DNA of 64,000 nucleotides from assembly GCF_002078875.1 (NCBI RefSeq), contig NC_034414.1, positions 35,858,826-35,922,825 of the forward strand. The letters run 5' to 3'. Made by a program: the position numbers and the translations under genes. This document shows positions 46,720-58,857 of this stretch, piece after piece. Each line of letters begins with the position of its first letter. Position 1 is the stretch's first letter. The stretch comes from Numida meleagris. Lineage: Eukaryota > Chordata > Aves > Galliformes > Numididae. The notes under the pieces are model-generated. The model was given only the letters and a program-made list of their open reading frames with translations, searched no databases and was not told where the DNA came from.

Positions 46720-48701
46720 CACAGATAGCAGGAAGACCTGATTCCCAAAGCAGTAGCTGAATGGGTTGTTTTTGCATCTCTCCTAATATGACATTTTCTG
46801 AAGGAACATATTCTTAAACAATTAAAATTCAGTATTTAAACACATGACTTCAAAACATGTGGTGGTTTCTTACCTTTGCTCAGCGAAACATTGAAAACAT
46901 CATCTCAGTTAAATGATACTTCTTGTCATTGTAATGGTTCTGAACTTGTTCCAATTTGGTAAATAACAATAGTCTTTGAGAAGGAAAAAAAATTCATAAT
47001 CATGGGGTTAGATAACATTTTCCACACTATTCTGTGACTTTAGCTAAATATAAAAGCTATTACAAGGCTGTATCAATGACAGCAAAGCAGTTTGCGGAAA
47101 TATCCTTGTAATTTGACAGAAACCTGGCTGCACAGTTCAATTTGGTTAAAATATTTATTTTCCAGAGCATTTTTATTAAAATTTGAAACGGGTTTATTGA
47201 AGGATACTGAGTAAAACATATCTTGTATTTAGAATATAATGCTAGTATTGCAAGTAAAGAATGAATACTGGTGAGTAGTAAAATTGTCCAAAATAAATGT
47301 AATTCCTGTAAAGCTTCAGAAATTGGATGTTGAAGTATAGCCAAATGGACATTAATTTAAATAGAGTCACTTAAAGATGAAAAAAATGAAAACAGTTACT
47401 GGCTTGACTTCATTTATCTGCCATCAGTTTCTTAAATTTTCATCTTAATTGCAACTGTTTGAATAGAAAGCTGGTAGCTATGAATAGGGAACATGGCAAG
47501 TTCTGTTTTTTTCCCCTTGCTTAGCACTGCATTGTGTAATTGATAAAAGTAACCCTCAATAAAAGCACCGAATAAGATATGCTTGTTTTCTTCCATGCCT
47601 GGCCACAATATGTCCAAAACAGGAATTAAAAAAAGAAACAAAGTCAACAAACACAAAGTACAATAAAAACCACTCTTATGTTGCTAAGTAGATATTCATT
47701 TCTCTCCTGTTATACGTGGTTACTTATATTGTGGATCTGTTTAAAAAAAAACAAAACAAAAAACCCAACAGATAAAAACCCCATAACCAAATGAAGATTA
47801 GTTCTGAAAGGGAAGAAGGTAATTCCTTATTCATCATGCATGCAAACGTGTCAGTTCATTAAAGTACACCTATAATTAAAAACTTAAGTTAATTAAGTTC
47901 TTAGTTTTATATATTCTCGTTATCATAAAAGAGAAAAAAGAACAGTCTGGAGGAATCTCAGTGTCTCAACTATTGCTGGTTGGAACACAGCCCATCTTCT
48001 TCAGTCAATGAAAACTTTTTTGAAGAAGGAGCACTATTTTTAAGCAGAAAACTAAGACCACAATTTCTACTAAAAAACAATGTTAAAAATTGTTGTGAAG
48101 TACTTCTTGCAAATCAACAAAACATTGTTAATTTAAACATTTTCCATTGGAAAAATACAATTGCTGGGAAATTTTCAACATATTCTACTCAGCATAAAAG
48201 AATTTGGCATCTAATTCATTTTAAGAAGTAATCTGTTGGTTTTGGCAATAACTGTTATTGGCAGTTAGGTAGTTACCAGTGGCAGCTTCTTTATAGTAAG
48301 CTGCTGAATCTGAAAATTTTAATGCTAAAAATATTTCTAATGGACTTACAGTTTCAGAAAACTAGTGAAGAAGGGACTAGCTGGTTTCTGCATTTCTTCT
48401 GGAGAAAGACAGTGTTGAAAGGGAGTCTAAGTTTGATAAGATCTCATTCATTTCAGACTGTGATAACCAGGGAAAGCTGCTAATGTTAAGTTTATATTCA
48501 CTTTCAATTTTCTATCTGGATGTAACCTTTACTTTTGTTTTGCATGTGAGCTGTTCTGGTCCATCTGGTTTTCCAAAAAGAAAAAAAATATCTTGCGCAC
48601 TGCAGAGTTTGTGTTCAAATGATTTTAAAGCAAAATAGGTATAGATGGAAAAGACTATTCTGCTATGGTCCAATTTTTTTTTTTTGTTTTCCAGGGAAAT
48701 C

Positions 48702-49486
48702 TGTAGCACTGACGCTCATGAACTGTTGGTCAAAAGAACCCAATAGTACCACCACCCTGTTCCCCACCCCAGTTTATTGAGTTTATACACAGGGTAGCAT
48801 TTGCATGAGGAATTAAATCTCTCAAACAAGGTGATGAGTCACTTTCCAGGTAGTAATGGGCAATTGTTTTGTAATGGTGGCATCAGCTGGATAAGATGAG
48901 ACTTCCCAAAGTGATCTTCTGCTGAATTCTTCTAACTGGCTGGTCCCTGGTCCTGTTTGACCAATCCAGCCATGAGAAGGATCAGTTGCTACCAACTGTT
49001 TCGTATGACCTGCTATAAACATTTCTAAACTGTCTTAATCATGTCCTACAGAACCATTTCCGCATCTCAGGGACAGTTCCTACTATTTACAAATATATTA
49101 GTTATCTCCTGTTTGGTTGATTCTGCAACAGGAATTGCCTTGGGGTCTCTGGTCTTGCCTGGTTGCCCACTCAGGCTGTTAATAAGCACGTTGAAGAACA
49201 GCTTGCAGGAATCTCCAGGACTGAGTCTCACCTGGAGAGCTCTTGAGACAATTAGTGAGGCACTTTGCCGTGGAGGTGGGGAGAAACTCAGGCAGTTGCT
49301 TTTTCTCAGTTTGCTCCATTGTCCCCAGTCAGCTCATCTTTGTTCAGAGACTAGGCTAGGAGTTCATCGGCCACCCAGGGAATTAACAGCTAAGACTGCT
49401 GGTTTTGCACACAGATGGGATATCCCTGATATCCATCTACACCACAATTATGCTAGCACAAATCTGAATTTCATCCTTCTGTTACA
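48702..49486 (-). mobile_element. Probable solo LTR (ERV-like), about 785 bp
   Basis: The ends are TG at 48702 and CA at 49486, as for an LTR. On the minus strand TATAAAC (48781-48787) is followed within a few bases by AATAAA (48773-48778) and a short tail. This gives a compact promoter/poly(A) arrangement near the element's 3' end. No retroviral coding remnant adjoins it. The 150-codon plus-strand ORF at 49041-49493 lies antisense within it and looks fortuitous. A partial relative lies at 14645-14965. No matching target duplication was found, so the ends are provisional. Confidence 0.6.
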
Positions 49487-49729
49487 CCTGTAAGTTAAAT
49501 TCTGTAGCCCTTGCCACAGATATCTTTGGTGACAGACTCAATGGATGTAGGAAGAAGTCTTTTGCAAGGCTATGTGACCATTAAGAAAAAAGAATTACAA
49601 AGGTGTTAGTATGTAAGATATAAAATTCTCTGGTTTTGCATATTAAATATAAGCATGATATGTACCACATGAAAGAGAGAGGATTTGTATTTGTGTATTT
49701 CATTGTCTGTTTTTATTTGTCAATCTGTC

Positions 49730-49920
49730 ACTCTAAAATCTGGACTGAGCACACAATAGAGATTAATTAAAATCAGAGTTACTTCAGAAAGCACTTCCTG
49801 TAATAGAGCCGTATTAATAAATTAGTTGTGATTAATAGTCTTTTGTAGATGGATTAGAGGAATGAATTAAAATGTAATCTGAAATAGTATTGATAGAAAT
49901 TATGTCTGATAAATCCAAGG
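49730..49920. promoter_or_regulatory. AT-rich block with clustered homeodomain-like words (candidate CNE)
   Basis: GATTAATTAAAATC, GTATTAATAAATTAG, GATTAATAG and GAATTAAAATG lie close together, with no repeat-family signature. Such clusters are typical of conserved enhancers in long introns of developmental loci, but AT-richness alone can also give them. Inference only. Confidence 0.25.
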
Positions 49921-52900
49921 TAGCTCCTATCCTTGACTGAAAACAGAATTTTATTATGCTCCTACAGCAACACAGACTACAAAAAGTAGCTGTGCTCTGG
50001 GCTGTCCATTTTCAAAGAATTCATTAATAAGAATAATCAAAAGCACAAGTAATGCTCATTTACCAGTAGCTGAGTCTGTCAGTGGATTCTACCCACCTAA
50101 TGCCTTCTGCATGTGTATTTCAATCAGGGCATAAATTTACCAAATGTTAGAGGAGCATGTATATAAGTACATAGATATTTTTTCCATATATAATACATTG
50201 TTATCAGTATCTAAGGATTCCGTACAATTTAATTCATTACTGTGTCAATTTACTAATGATCATCTGTTAAAAAAAAATCATCTCAGGTAATATATTAAAA
50301 AGAGCTCTGGTTTTATTTTTTTTTCTACGTTTAAAATCTGCCCAGAGGCAAATGAGGTGTTCCTCTTAAAAGTTACTCGTGCAGGCTATACCTGCAGGAT
50401 ATTTCCTAGATTAGTTGCCATATGAGAAATAATGCACAACATAATAATTTTATAAACATTTTTGCGCAGGATAATAACTCTAAGGAAATTTTAATATACT
50501 CCTCAAACTGCTACATTCCAGAAATATTTCTAAATTAACGTATGACATTTCTCTGTGAGCAAAGAAGACTAATAGAAGTGTTCAGATTGTATGTGTTCCG
50601 AAAGACCTTTCAAAATTAGTTTTGTTTTGGACTTTTCAAGTTCCATTTGCAAGCTTTCAAAATCTGTCTTTAAATACTAGGGAGCAGAAAGCTAAAAGCA
50701 GCTTTCATCATTAATTCACTATTTTCATCAGTGTTCACACTGATGATGGAATTTTTGTTTGGGACACATAAAAAGTCTAGCAACATTTCTTCATTGTTTC
50801 TGTAGAAAGCTTTTTTACATTGAGCACTTTCTAAGACCCAAAAGCATAATGCGTTTAGGCATTGGAACCAAGGATGATTTTATGAAAGAAATGGGTTTAA
50901 AGGGAGATTTGTATGAGGATTCAGAGGTTGCTTGACACATAGGATTTGGAAAGCTGATGAAAGCATAAGAAGGAGCATGGGGAAAGTATAAAGCTAGGAG
51001 AGGGACTAGATTAAGGATGAAATTCACTACAATGCAGAAGGCCAGCACAAAATCTATACATCACTTAGATCTTAATCCCTCAGCATAGAGGTTTATATAG
51101 ATACAGACTGTTTGAAGAAGTTATGATGGGGCTTAAGTAGGACTCAGGCAGAGCACTGATCTTATGCCAACCCACTGCAAAATGAGCACTTGCCGTATGG
51201 AGGAGGACTGTGGTGAGGTGTAGAAGCCATATGGAATACATATAATGAAATGAGAGTACAGGTATAGAAGAGGTCAAATGATGAAGACTTTGAAAGTATG
51301 AGAAGATGAAAAGAAACATTATTCGGAAATATAAAGAAAATAATATCTCCAGATGTACCTCCTTTAAGTAAATAGCAAGGTATGGCTCTCCTCAGAGTAA
51401 CATAAAAATGAAATAAAAAGAAAATAAGGTATCTAACACCTATCCTGTTTATACTAATCAGGGGTAGCTTGATCCTAATCAACAATCATAGATTCAATCT
51501 GAATAATATTTCATTAGCTTTTCAGATCTACCTTTCCTGTCTAGGTCTAATTATATCTAATGGAATGTAGCTCAACTCACTATATTAAATCATTAAAAAA
51601 AACTTCATCATTTTAAATGATTATGAGGCCTTGGGAAAGAATAGTCTCTCCTTCTTCTAAGGCCTGAAGAGCCTGCCCCAGATACTTGTCATTGTTTTTC
51701 TCCAGCCTGTTGTATGCTTGAAAAGAAACTTAATATATCCATTTTCATTTGTAACCATCTATAAACAGCCGCATAAGTGCAAACATAAACATCTGCTCTA
51801 ATCAATCCTCGGAGAAGGTTACTTATTCATAGAAGTCTTCATTCTCTTAGGGAGATGTTCTTACAATTATAATACTTTGGTATTATACTTTTGTGTCATT
51901 TCAATGTTTGCTCTATTATTTCTAACAGGCTGAAAGCATGTGTTGAATGGTATTCAAGTGGGCTATGTATGGAATTGACAAAAGAGCCAGTTCAAGTCAC
52001 ACATTGCTACATATTAGAAATACAGAAATGTATCATTTAAAGGATGTTTGTGAGAGCAAGACATATTAAAAAATAAATTCAAACCAGAAATTTTAATTAT
52101 TTTAAAACCAATTAGTCAAAAGCAGATTAGATGTCTGAAAAATTATAAGGAGCCTTCACTGGACGAGTGAATGTAGCATAGTGGTTCATCCTGGATTTTT
52201 AGGAGAGCAGTAGGGAAGAAATGGGGAAAGATGCTTGAGCACAAGCTAGTCTTGAGAAACTGACATCTGTATTTCAACTCTTCCTCTTTTAAGTAACTGT
52301 AGGACATGCCACTTTTTAAGGGCTACAAACACACTTCAGGAATTCCCAAGAATTTAAGGAATCCTGGGAAAGAGCTATAGTAATAACATTGCAGTTTTTA
52401 TCACTGTTTATTTATCATGCTGGCATCTGTAGTTCTGTAATTGACTGTGGTATCATGAGTCTGAAAGAATAGAGTAATAAAACATATTGATATTCTGTTT
52501 TATGTAGTGAAGTTGGGGCCCAGAAACACAGTTCTTAAGAAGGAAGAGAGAGAGACCCTACTGGGAAATACAAGGGAATTTTTATTTGAGCACTGATAGT
52601 GGATCTGCTTATGTGAAGCGGCACAGTCCTGTTAAGGTATTTGTGCTGAAAAAATGTCTTTCCAGCTCTCTGACCATTGAAGAATCCAACTCTATCATTA
52701 AGAAAAAAGTGAGAACCATTACATTTCTAGAAAAACACTATCATTTAGTATTCAGTAGAAAAATTACTATCATTTATCAACAAGAGATGATTAATACAGT
52801 CTTTTTGTTTGAGGGAAGCTATTCCACAAGATTAAAAGGCTGTTAAGCTAATTAACTAGGTATCAGTATTATTTTATTTGCTTTTTTTCATGTTTCCAAA

Positions 52901-53930
52901 ATAACTTTATTGCTGTTTTGTTTTTGTTGTTATACTTGGCTGTATATTGATGATAAAAGAACATAATTAACATGAAAAATTATACTGCAGTGGCTGGTTC
53001 TATATTTTATAAGTTTAGCATCGCCGTTTTTTGGTGTCTTACATTTTTTTTCCACTTGCATTCAATAATAGTCTTGCAGTCGGGAGCATTGTATTTGTAC
53101 AGTTTTGTCAAAACAGTTTTATCTTGAAAAGATTTTTATCTACGTTGGTGGAAAACTTTCCATTTAAAATTTTAATGTAATTTCTTGCCTCCCTATTTCA
53201 GGCAATAGAGTTTTTTCACTGATACTTCCTTGGCAGCTGTGTACTTTTCTTGTAAAGTGTAGGCTTTTTTTAATAAAATGTAAAGACAAAATCCTTGAAA
53301 TTAGATATCTTCCTTTTAAATGGATGATGTGAATAGAAGAAAATTGGAACAAAGTCCATTTATAAAATCATGGAAGTTCCTGTTATGCTACATAAAAAGC
53401 TATGTCTTGGCTAAACATAAAAGTGAATTGTCAAGAAAGCATTAAATGTGCTCCAATAAATTTTTAGCATAGGAGTATATTCTTATCTTGATTCAGAAGG
53501 ATCAGAAGGATTTATTATCCTTCCTGTAAATAGGGCTGTTATATTTTAGAATAAGCATTAGTGCTTGCATAAATGAAGCCTTAAGAGTGTCCTAGTAGAG
53601 TATATTTTTGTATACATTTACAACGTAAACGTTTGATGATATTACAATAAATTGAAAAATGGTCCACAAGGCTGAAAATTCAGATTATTTTGGTGGTCTT
53701 TTCATTATGTTATACTTTTTGTTAAAATAGACTTAGCCATAGCCTGTCACAGAATTAGTGTATGTGCAAAATTACCAATACTGTTAAAGTATACAAATGT
53801 ACGGAAAATGCATAGTAATACATTAAAAAGAGAAGAAGAAGTAATAGAAGGAATATCCTTTCTCTTCTGAAAGGGAGAAATGCTGGGTTTTTTTTTTCCA
53901 ATTGAAATGTTTATGTGTTTTATCCAATGA

Positions 53931-53956
53931 TTTTTTTATTTTATTTTATTTTTTTT
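53931..53956 (+). repeat. (TTTTA)n simple repeat
   Basis: T7 followed by repeated ATTTT units and T8. Ordinary simple repeat. Confidence 0.8.
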
Positions 53957-56489
53957 GCTGAAATATTAGTCAGTCACAAGGTAAGGTCCAGGAATACAGG
54001 TTATACCACTTCTTCTCTGGCATCAGGAATCTTGCATTTCTGATTTTCCATACCTAGCTTCAGCAGGTAGGTGCAGGTGTAGCTTCAACAGGAGGAGCAG
54101 AAGGTACCTTACATGCAGTCTAGCTGTCTGAGCAGCTATGATAAGAAATCAAATCACTATTTTCAACTTCCCAAGTGAATGCTCTAATTACCGACCTATC
54201 AAAGAACAGATTTATCGTAGCAGCTCCAATCCTGTTTTTTTTTTTTTAAGAGAACAGTTATCTACTTCTCCACTCGTGCTAGCCTATAGAGATAACTTAT
54301 GTGCATTTTTTATGTTCAGAAGGCATTTTAAAGTTTGAATTCCATCTATTTTAGGCTTGTAGGCAATAGTGTGAAATTTGGCCTTTCTTTGTTGCTTTCT
54401 ATTGGTTCCATATATAACATCTTGCTCAGAGCACTGAGTGTCAAGAATCCCATTCTTACTACCAAACTATCTCCATGCCTCGTAAGAAAAGCTGGCCACC
54501 ATGCTTAGGCTTTGAACTTTATTTTTAAATTTCCTCCCACATGTGTGTCTCTGTGTGTATCTGGATCTCACATATCTCTTTAACTTTACACACCTGTTAG
54601 GTATGAACAAACTGTTCAGCACATTAGTCAAGGCAAATTCAGGATTTTAGTTACAACTTTCATACTGAAAAAAGAGTAGATTAAACAGCAGAGATCCTTG
54701 CATTAGAGTGCTGAATTGAGTAAATATGTGTCAACAGAGTGTTATTTATTTATCTTAGGATTTCTTGGCAGTAGCTAGGGCTGTGAGGCACCGTTTCTGA
54801 CAGGCAGACTATTTATTGTAAAGTCCAGGTAATCGTTTAGATATATAAGTAAGCACAAATGTTTTTCTCTTCTTATCTGTTATCAAATTGTCTCCTGGAA
54901 GAAAGATTTCCCCTTTGAGGTTCTCAAGATCTCTTTATCATTTATTGCTCTGAAGTTTCCTTTCACTTCATTAAATAGGAAAAGCAGTCAAACAATATGA
55001 ATTTTAAGGATTCAAACAATGTATAGGGCAAACTATCTATCAGCTATGCATGTGCATATGGTCTACAGCCTTCTTAGCATTAGCTCATTAGCCTGGGTTT
55101 TTCCTGTTAGCCACTGTATGAGTAACCCATGGGGAGAAATTAATTCAGCCTTAAAGTTTATCTGACTTATTTTTCTGTAGGTGGTCCTGGGGATTACGCT
55201 GGGAAAAATGTCCCTGGATCTAGCCTTTCATATCCTAATCTACAGTTGGTAATTTTCAATTTCACTCCTATTGCCCCACAAGGTTGAAAAATTCAGTACA
55301 TATAAGCCAATAGTGCCTACTTTCAAAGTAACGTTCATTGTACATCCATACCTTTTCATGATAGTAAGTAGGAACTGCATTCTGTTTTCAGCTACACACC
55401 ATCTGTCCATTTAGAAAAAGTATATCCTGACTATGATGATCTAGTCCTCAAGAGATCAGTAGTTCAATTTTATATTCTCTTTTCCTGTAGGAATATTCAA
55501 ATATGTTCTGAGCAAGATGCTGATCTTCACTTCTTTTTTAATATACTTTCCACATCCTCCTCAGAATTCTATTTTCTCTGATTTACTTAATTTTACCTTC
55601 ACTCCCCTCTTTCTCATAATCTTATGATGACATTTGCTTTGATGAGGTCTGGATGCTCCTTCACTTGGAGACCAGCTGAAAATGTGTGATGGCAGGAAAG
55701 GTTTTCTGGGAGTTCTCATAAGGCTGCCAGCACTGAAGAGGTGGTTAGCATAACCACCACTGTATTCTACTGGAGAAGTCACATAATGATGATCTCTCTT
55801 AAAGGTTTACTTTGTGTGGTGAATTCTGAAGCTAAGTCCTTTGTTATTATCTTGAACTTAAAATGTTCACAGGCACATCACTTATGTTTACACAGTTCCC
55901 CTATAAAAGAAGAATATCTGCTTTCCTAAAAGACCTTCCTTCTTTCTAATGGTCAAAAGAAGTCACTGCCACTCTGACATTGTGCACTGGAAAATAGCTC
56001 AGGAAAAGCTATTATTAATTTCTGTGCATACATCTGTGCACATTTTAAAAGGTGCTAGTGGCTAAAACTTATTTATAGCAAGAGCCACAGTCATGTTGAT
56101 GCTGAAAAAGTACCTTTCATTAAAATCACAGGAAGCAATCAAGAATATTGTTTATTTATACTTTTGCAACAGTGCAAATGTCAAACTGAGAGTCTGAATC
56201 CATACAGTCCTGTATTCTGGAGTGAAGTTCACTTTTGCAGTTTTGCCTTGCCACACTTCTAAAACAGACTGCAGGAGCAATATACTGTAACAAGAAATTT
56301 GACAGGCATAGTAGTGTCTTTAAAAGAAGAGGTACTCTTGTGCTATTTGCAGGTATATGTTTTGATAATTAGCAAGCATAAAAGAGAGGGACTCTCATAG
56401 TCAAAGACCACATTAAACTAACATTGATGGAGGAAGAAAATGTTAGAGCCTGAAGAAGGATTGTGGGTCAGCCAGAGAGCACCTGAAGG

Positions 56490-56958
56490 GCAGTACAAAG
56501 GAATTCCAGAGGAGGGCCACGAACATAACTAGAGGGCTGGAGCATCTCTCCAAGAAGACAAGCTGAGAGAGCTGGGCTTGTTCAGCCTGAGGAAGAGAAG
56601 GCTCTGTGGAGATCTCATTGCAGCCTTCTAGTACCTAACAGGGGCTAGAAAAAAGCCAGAGAGGGGCTTTTTACAAGGGCCTGTAGTGGTGGTAAAATGG
56701 GTAACGGTTTTAAACTCAAAGAGGGTAGATTTAGATTAGATATAAGGAAGAAATTCTTCACTCTGAGGGTGGTGAGGAATTGGAATAGATGGGCCAGAGA
56801 AGCTGTGGATGTCCTCTGCCTGTAAGTATTCAAAACCAAGTTGGATGGGCAACCAAATCTAGAAGAAGGTGTTACTTCCATGACAAGGGAGTTCGAACTA
56901 GGTGATCTTTAAGGTTCTTTTCAACTCGAACCATTCTGTGATTCTGTGATTCTATGAT
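56490..56958 (+). mobile_element. CR1 retrotransposon 3'-end fragment
   Basis: CCAGAGGAGGGCCACGAACA, GAGAGCTGGGCTTGTTCAGC, GGAAGAAATTCTTCACTCTG, AGAAGCTGTGGATG and the tail ATTCTGTGATTCTATGATG lie in CR1 order on the plus strand. The frame is broken by stops. The 5' part is missing. Confidence 0.9.
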
Positions 56959-57980
56959 GTTATTTTAATGCTTCAACAGAATATTCTACCATTGCAGTCA
57001 CTTAAAGACAAATTTGCTGAGACACTTTGTTGTCCAAATATCCTAGGGGTTTGGAAGCCTCTAGAAGCTTTTCTAGAACTACTTACATGAATTAGGCATT
57101 AATATTTCCCCAGAAAATAATGGGAATTTGGATGTATACATGTATACTTTCGAATTCTCATTAATTAACTTGATAAATCCCTGAGCATTACGTACACCAC
57201 TGCAACTGGACATTTTGAGCCTTCTCCGTATTTGATTATTAAAGTCTTCATCTTGCCAAATACTTGTGTCTGAGCAGATATGTACTGATTTTAATGGACT
57301 TTTCTACACTGGGCTCTACATGGGTCTGTCAGTGTGCAGCACAGTGGAGGAACTAAAGATAAGATTTAGAGACATTCAATCTCTGGAAACTTTTCACAAA
57401 GGAAAGTGAATTCAAGGGAGGAATAATTTGAGCTGATTGAATTCAGCCATTATAAAAGTGATTAAATCAACATGGAGAAATAATAAATAAAACTTAGCTA
57501 AATTTATGGTTTTGCTAGGTTTATAAAAGTTGCTATGAGTATAGCTAAGTCCAGAACACTTGAAAATAAATTATCAGTAAAGAAAATGTTGATGTGTAGA
57601 GAGAACATCAGAAAAGATGTGAAAACGTCCAGGGAAATAGGACAAAATGAAGGAGATCTTATTAATCCCCTACAAAGAACAGGTAACTGACACATTTTCT
57701 TCTAACTCTTGCATAAATCCTTAGAAAAAGACCGTGGCACTGTTTCAGTGAAATGCTTAAACATGCCCTAAAACTTGGAACACGTATGTTCCCCACTGAC
57801 CTTTCTGAAGCTGCTCATGAAGTTCTTCCCTCTGTTGGGTTCGACAAATGTAGCCACTTGAAGGGCAGATGAAATATAAAGGTTTTGGGAAGTGTAGTCT
57901 TCAGTTCTGGAGTTAGAGAAGGTAGGCAACCTTATTTATTAATGGTGCTTAAGCATTTGGGTGCTCCAATTTCTCCATAT

Positions 57981-58018
57981 TCCCCTTTTTTTTTTTTCTT
58001 TTTTCTTTTCTTTTTTCA
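57981..58018 (+). repeat. Long T/C tract ending in CAG
   Basis: TCCCC is followed by T runs broken by single C, ending TTTTTTCAG. It looks like an ideal splice acceptor but also fits a simple T-rich repeat. See the finding on a possible cryptic terminal exon. Confidence 0.7.
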
Positions 58019-58526
58019 GAAAAAGGAATATTTAAGTCCTGGTAGTAGTGCCAGAAGAGTGTATGAGATGTCGGTGCCCAATATTTCATGTTATTTTTTT
58101 TAATACCTTTGCCTTGAATGTTATTAAAAAAGAAAAAAAACAAAAAAACTATAATTGTTAATGTACCACCAAAACTGGTAAATAGAATAAATTAAGGTAT
58201 ATAACTGATGTAAGCATTAAATCCTCTTTGATATTATGCTCCCATATGTGTCTGATCATGAAACTGTTAAAATTGAACACAATTATCTGCACGACAGCTA
58301 GGTTACTTTATAAAATTTAACCTCATTAGTACATGCTTCTTGGATTGTATGTCTCTAAATCTGTGTTATGGACTGTCTCTAAATTCCTTGTGAATCAGTG
58401 TTCAGCAAGGATTATGTATTTTTGAAGTTTTCTTATTTGCTGAAAAATAACAGCAGTATCACAGCATTTTCCAGTATTTTTTTTCGATGTTAAAGAAATT
58501 CTCTAAGCTTTGCCTTAAGTGTGATA

Positions 58527-58552
58527 TTCCATTAACAGCAATGTTAATGGAA
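58527..58552. repeat. Perfect 11-bp hairpin with GCAA tetraloop
   Basis: TTCCATTAACA, loop GCAA, TGTTAATGGAA. The loop fits the GNRA class if transcribed from the plus strand. Function unknown; may be chance. Confidence 0.7.
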
Positions 58553-58825
58553 GCTTTTTCCCATAATTGAAATAAAAGTATTGAAATCTTCTAACATGCA
58601 TTCTCTGAATACAAGTATCCTGAAGGTGTTTTCTGCAGAGTTAGCTTCTATGCGTTGGGCAGAGGAGCTGAAAGGCTACCTATACTGCCTGCCTTGATTA
58701 AGAAATGAACTGGTCAGTATTGAACTGCAATATGTCTTTTATGAAAGATGGCTGATTCGGTGTTTTGGTGAGACACATGTACACCATTCTCACCTGTACA
58801 TTGAGAATGCTCAAAGATACAGTGC

Positions 58826-58857
58826 TTTTTTTTTGTTTGTTTGTTTGTTTTGTTTTT
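58826..58857 (+). repeat. (TTTG)n simple repeat
   Basis: T9 followed by four GTTT units, then TGTTTTT. Ordinary simple repeat. Confidence 0.85.

Noticed and set aside
49041..49493. 150-codon plus-strand ORF
   Set aside because: It lies antisense within a probable LTR, and the similar repeat at 14645-14965 does not keep the frame.
52521..52600. Possible LTR 3' end on the minus strand (AATAAA-like word then GGTCTCTCTCTC and GGGCCC)
   Set aside because: No TATA box, no second end and no repeat partner in the window; evidence too thin.
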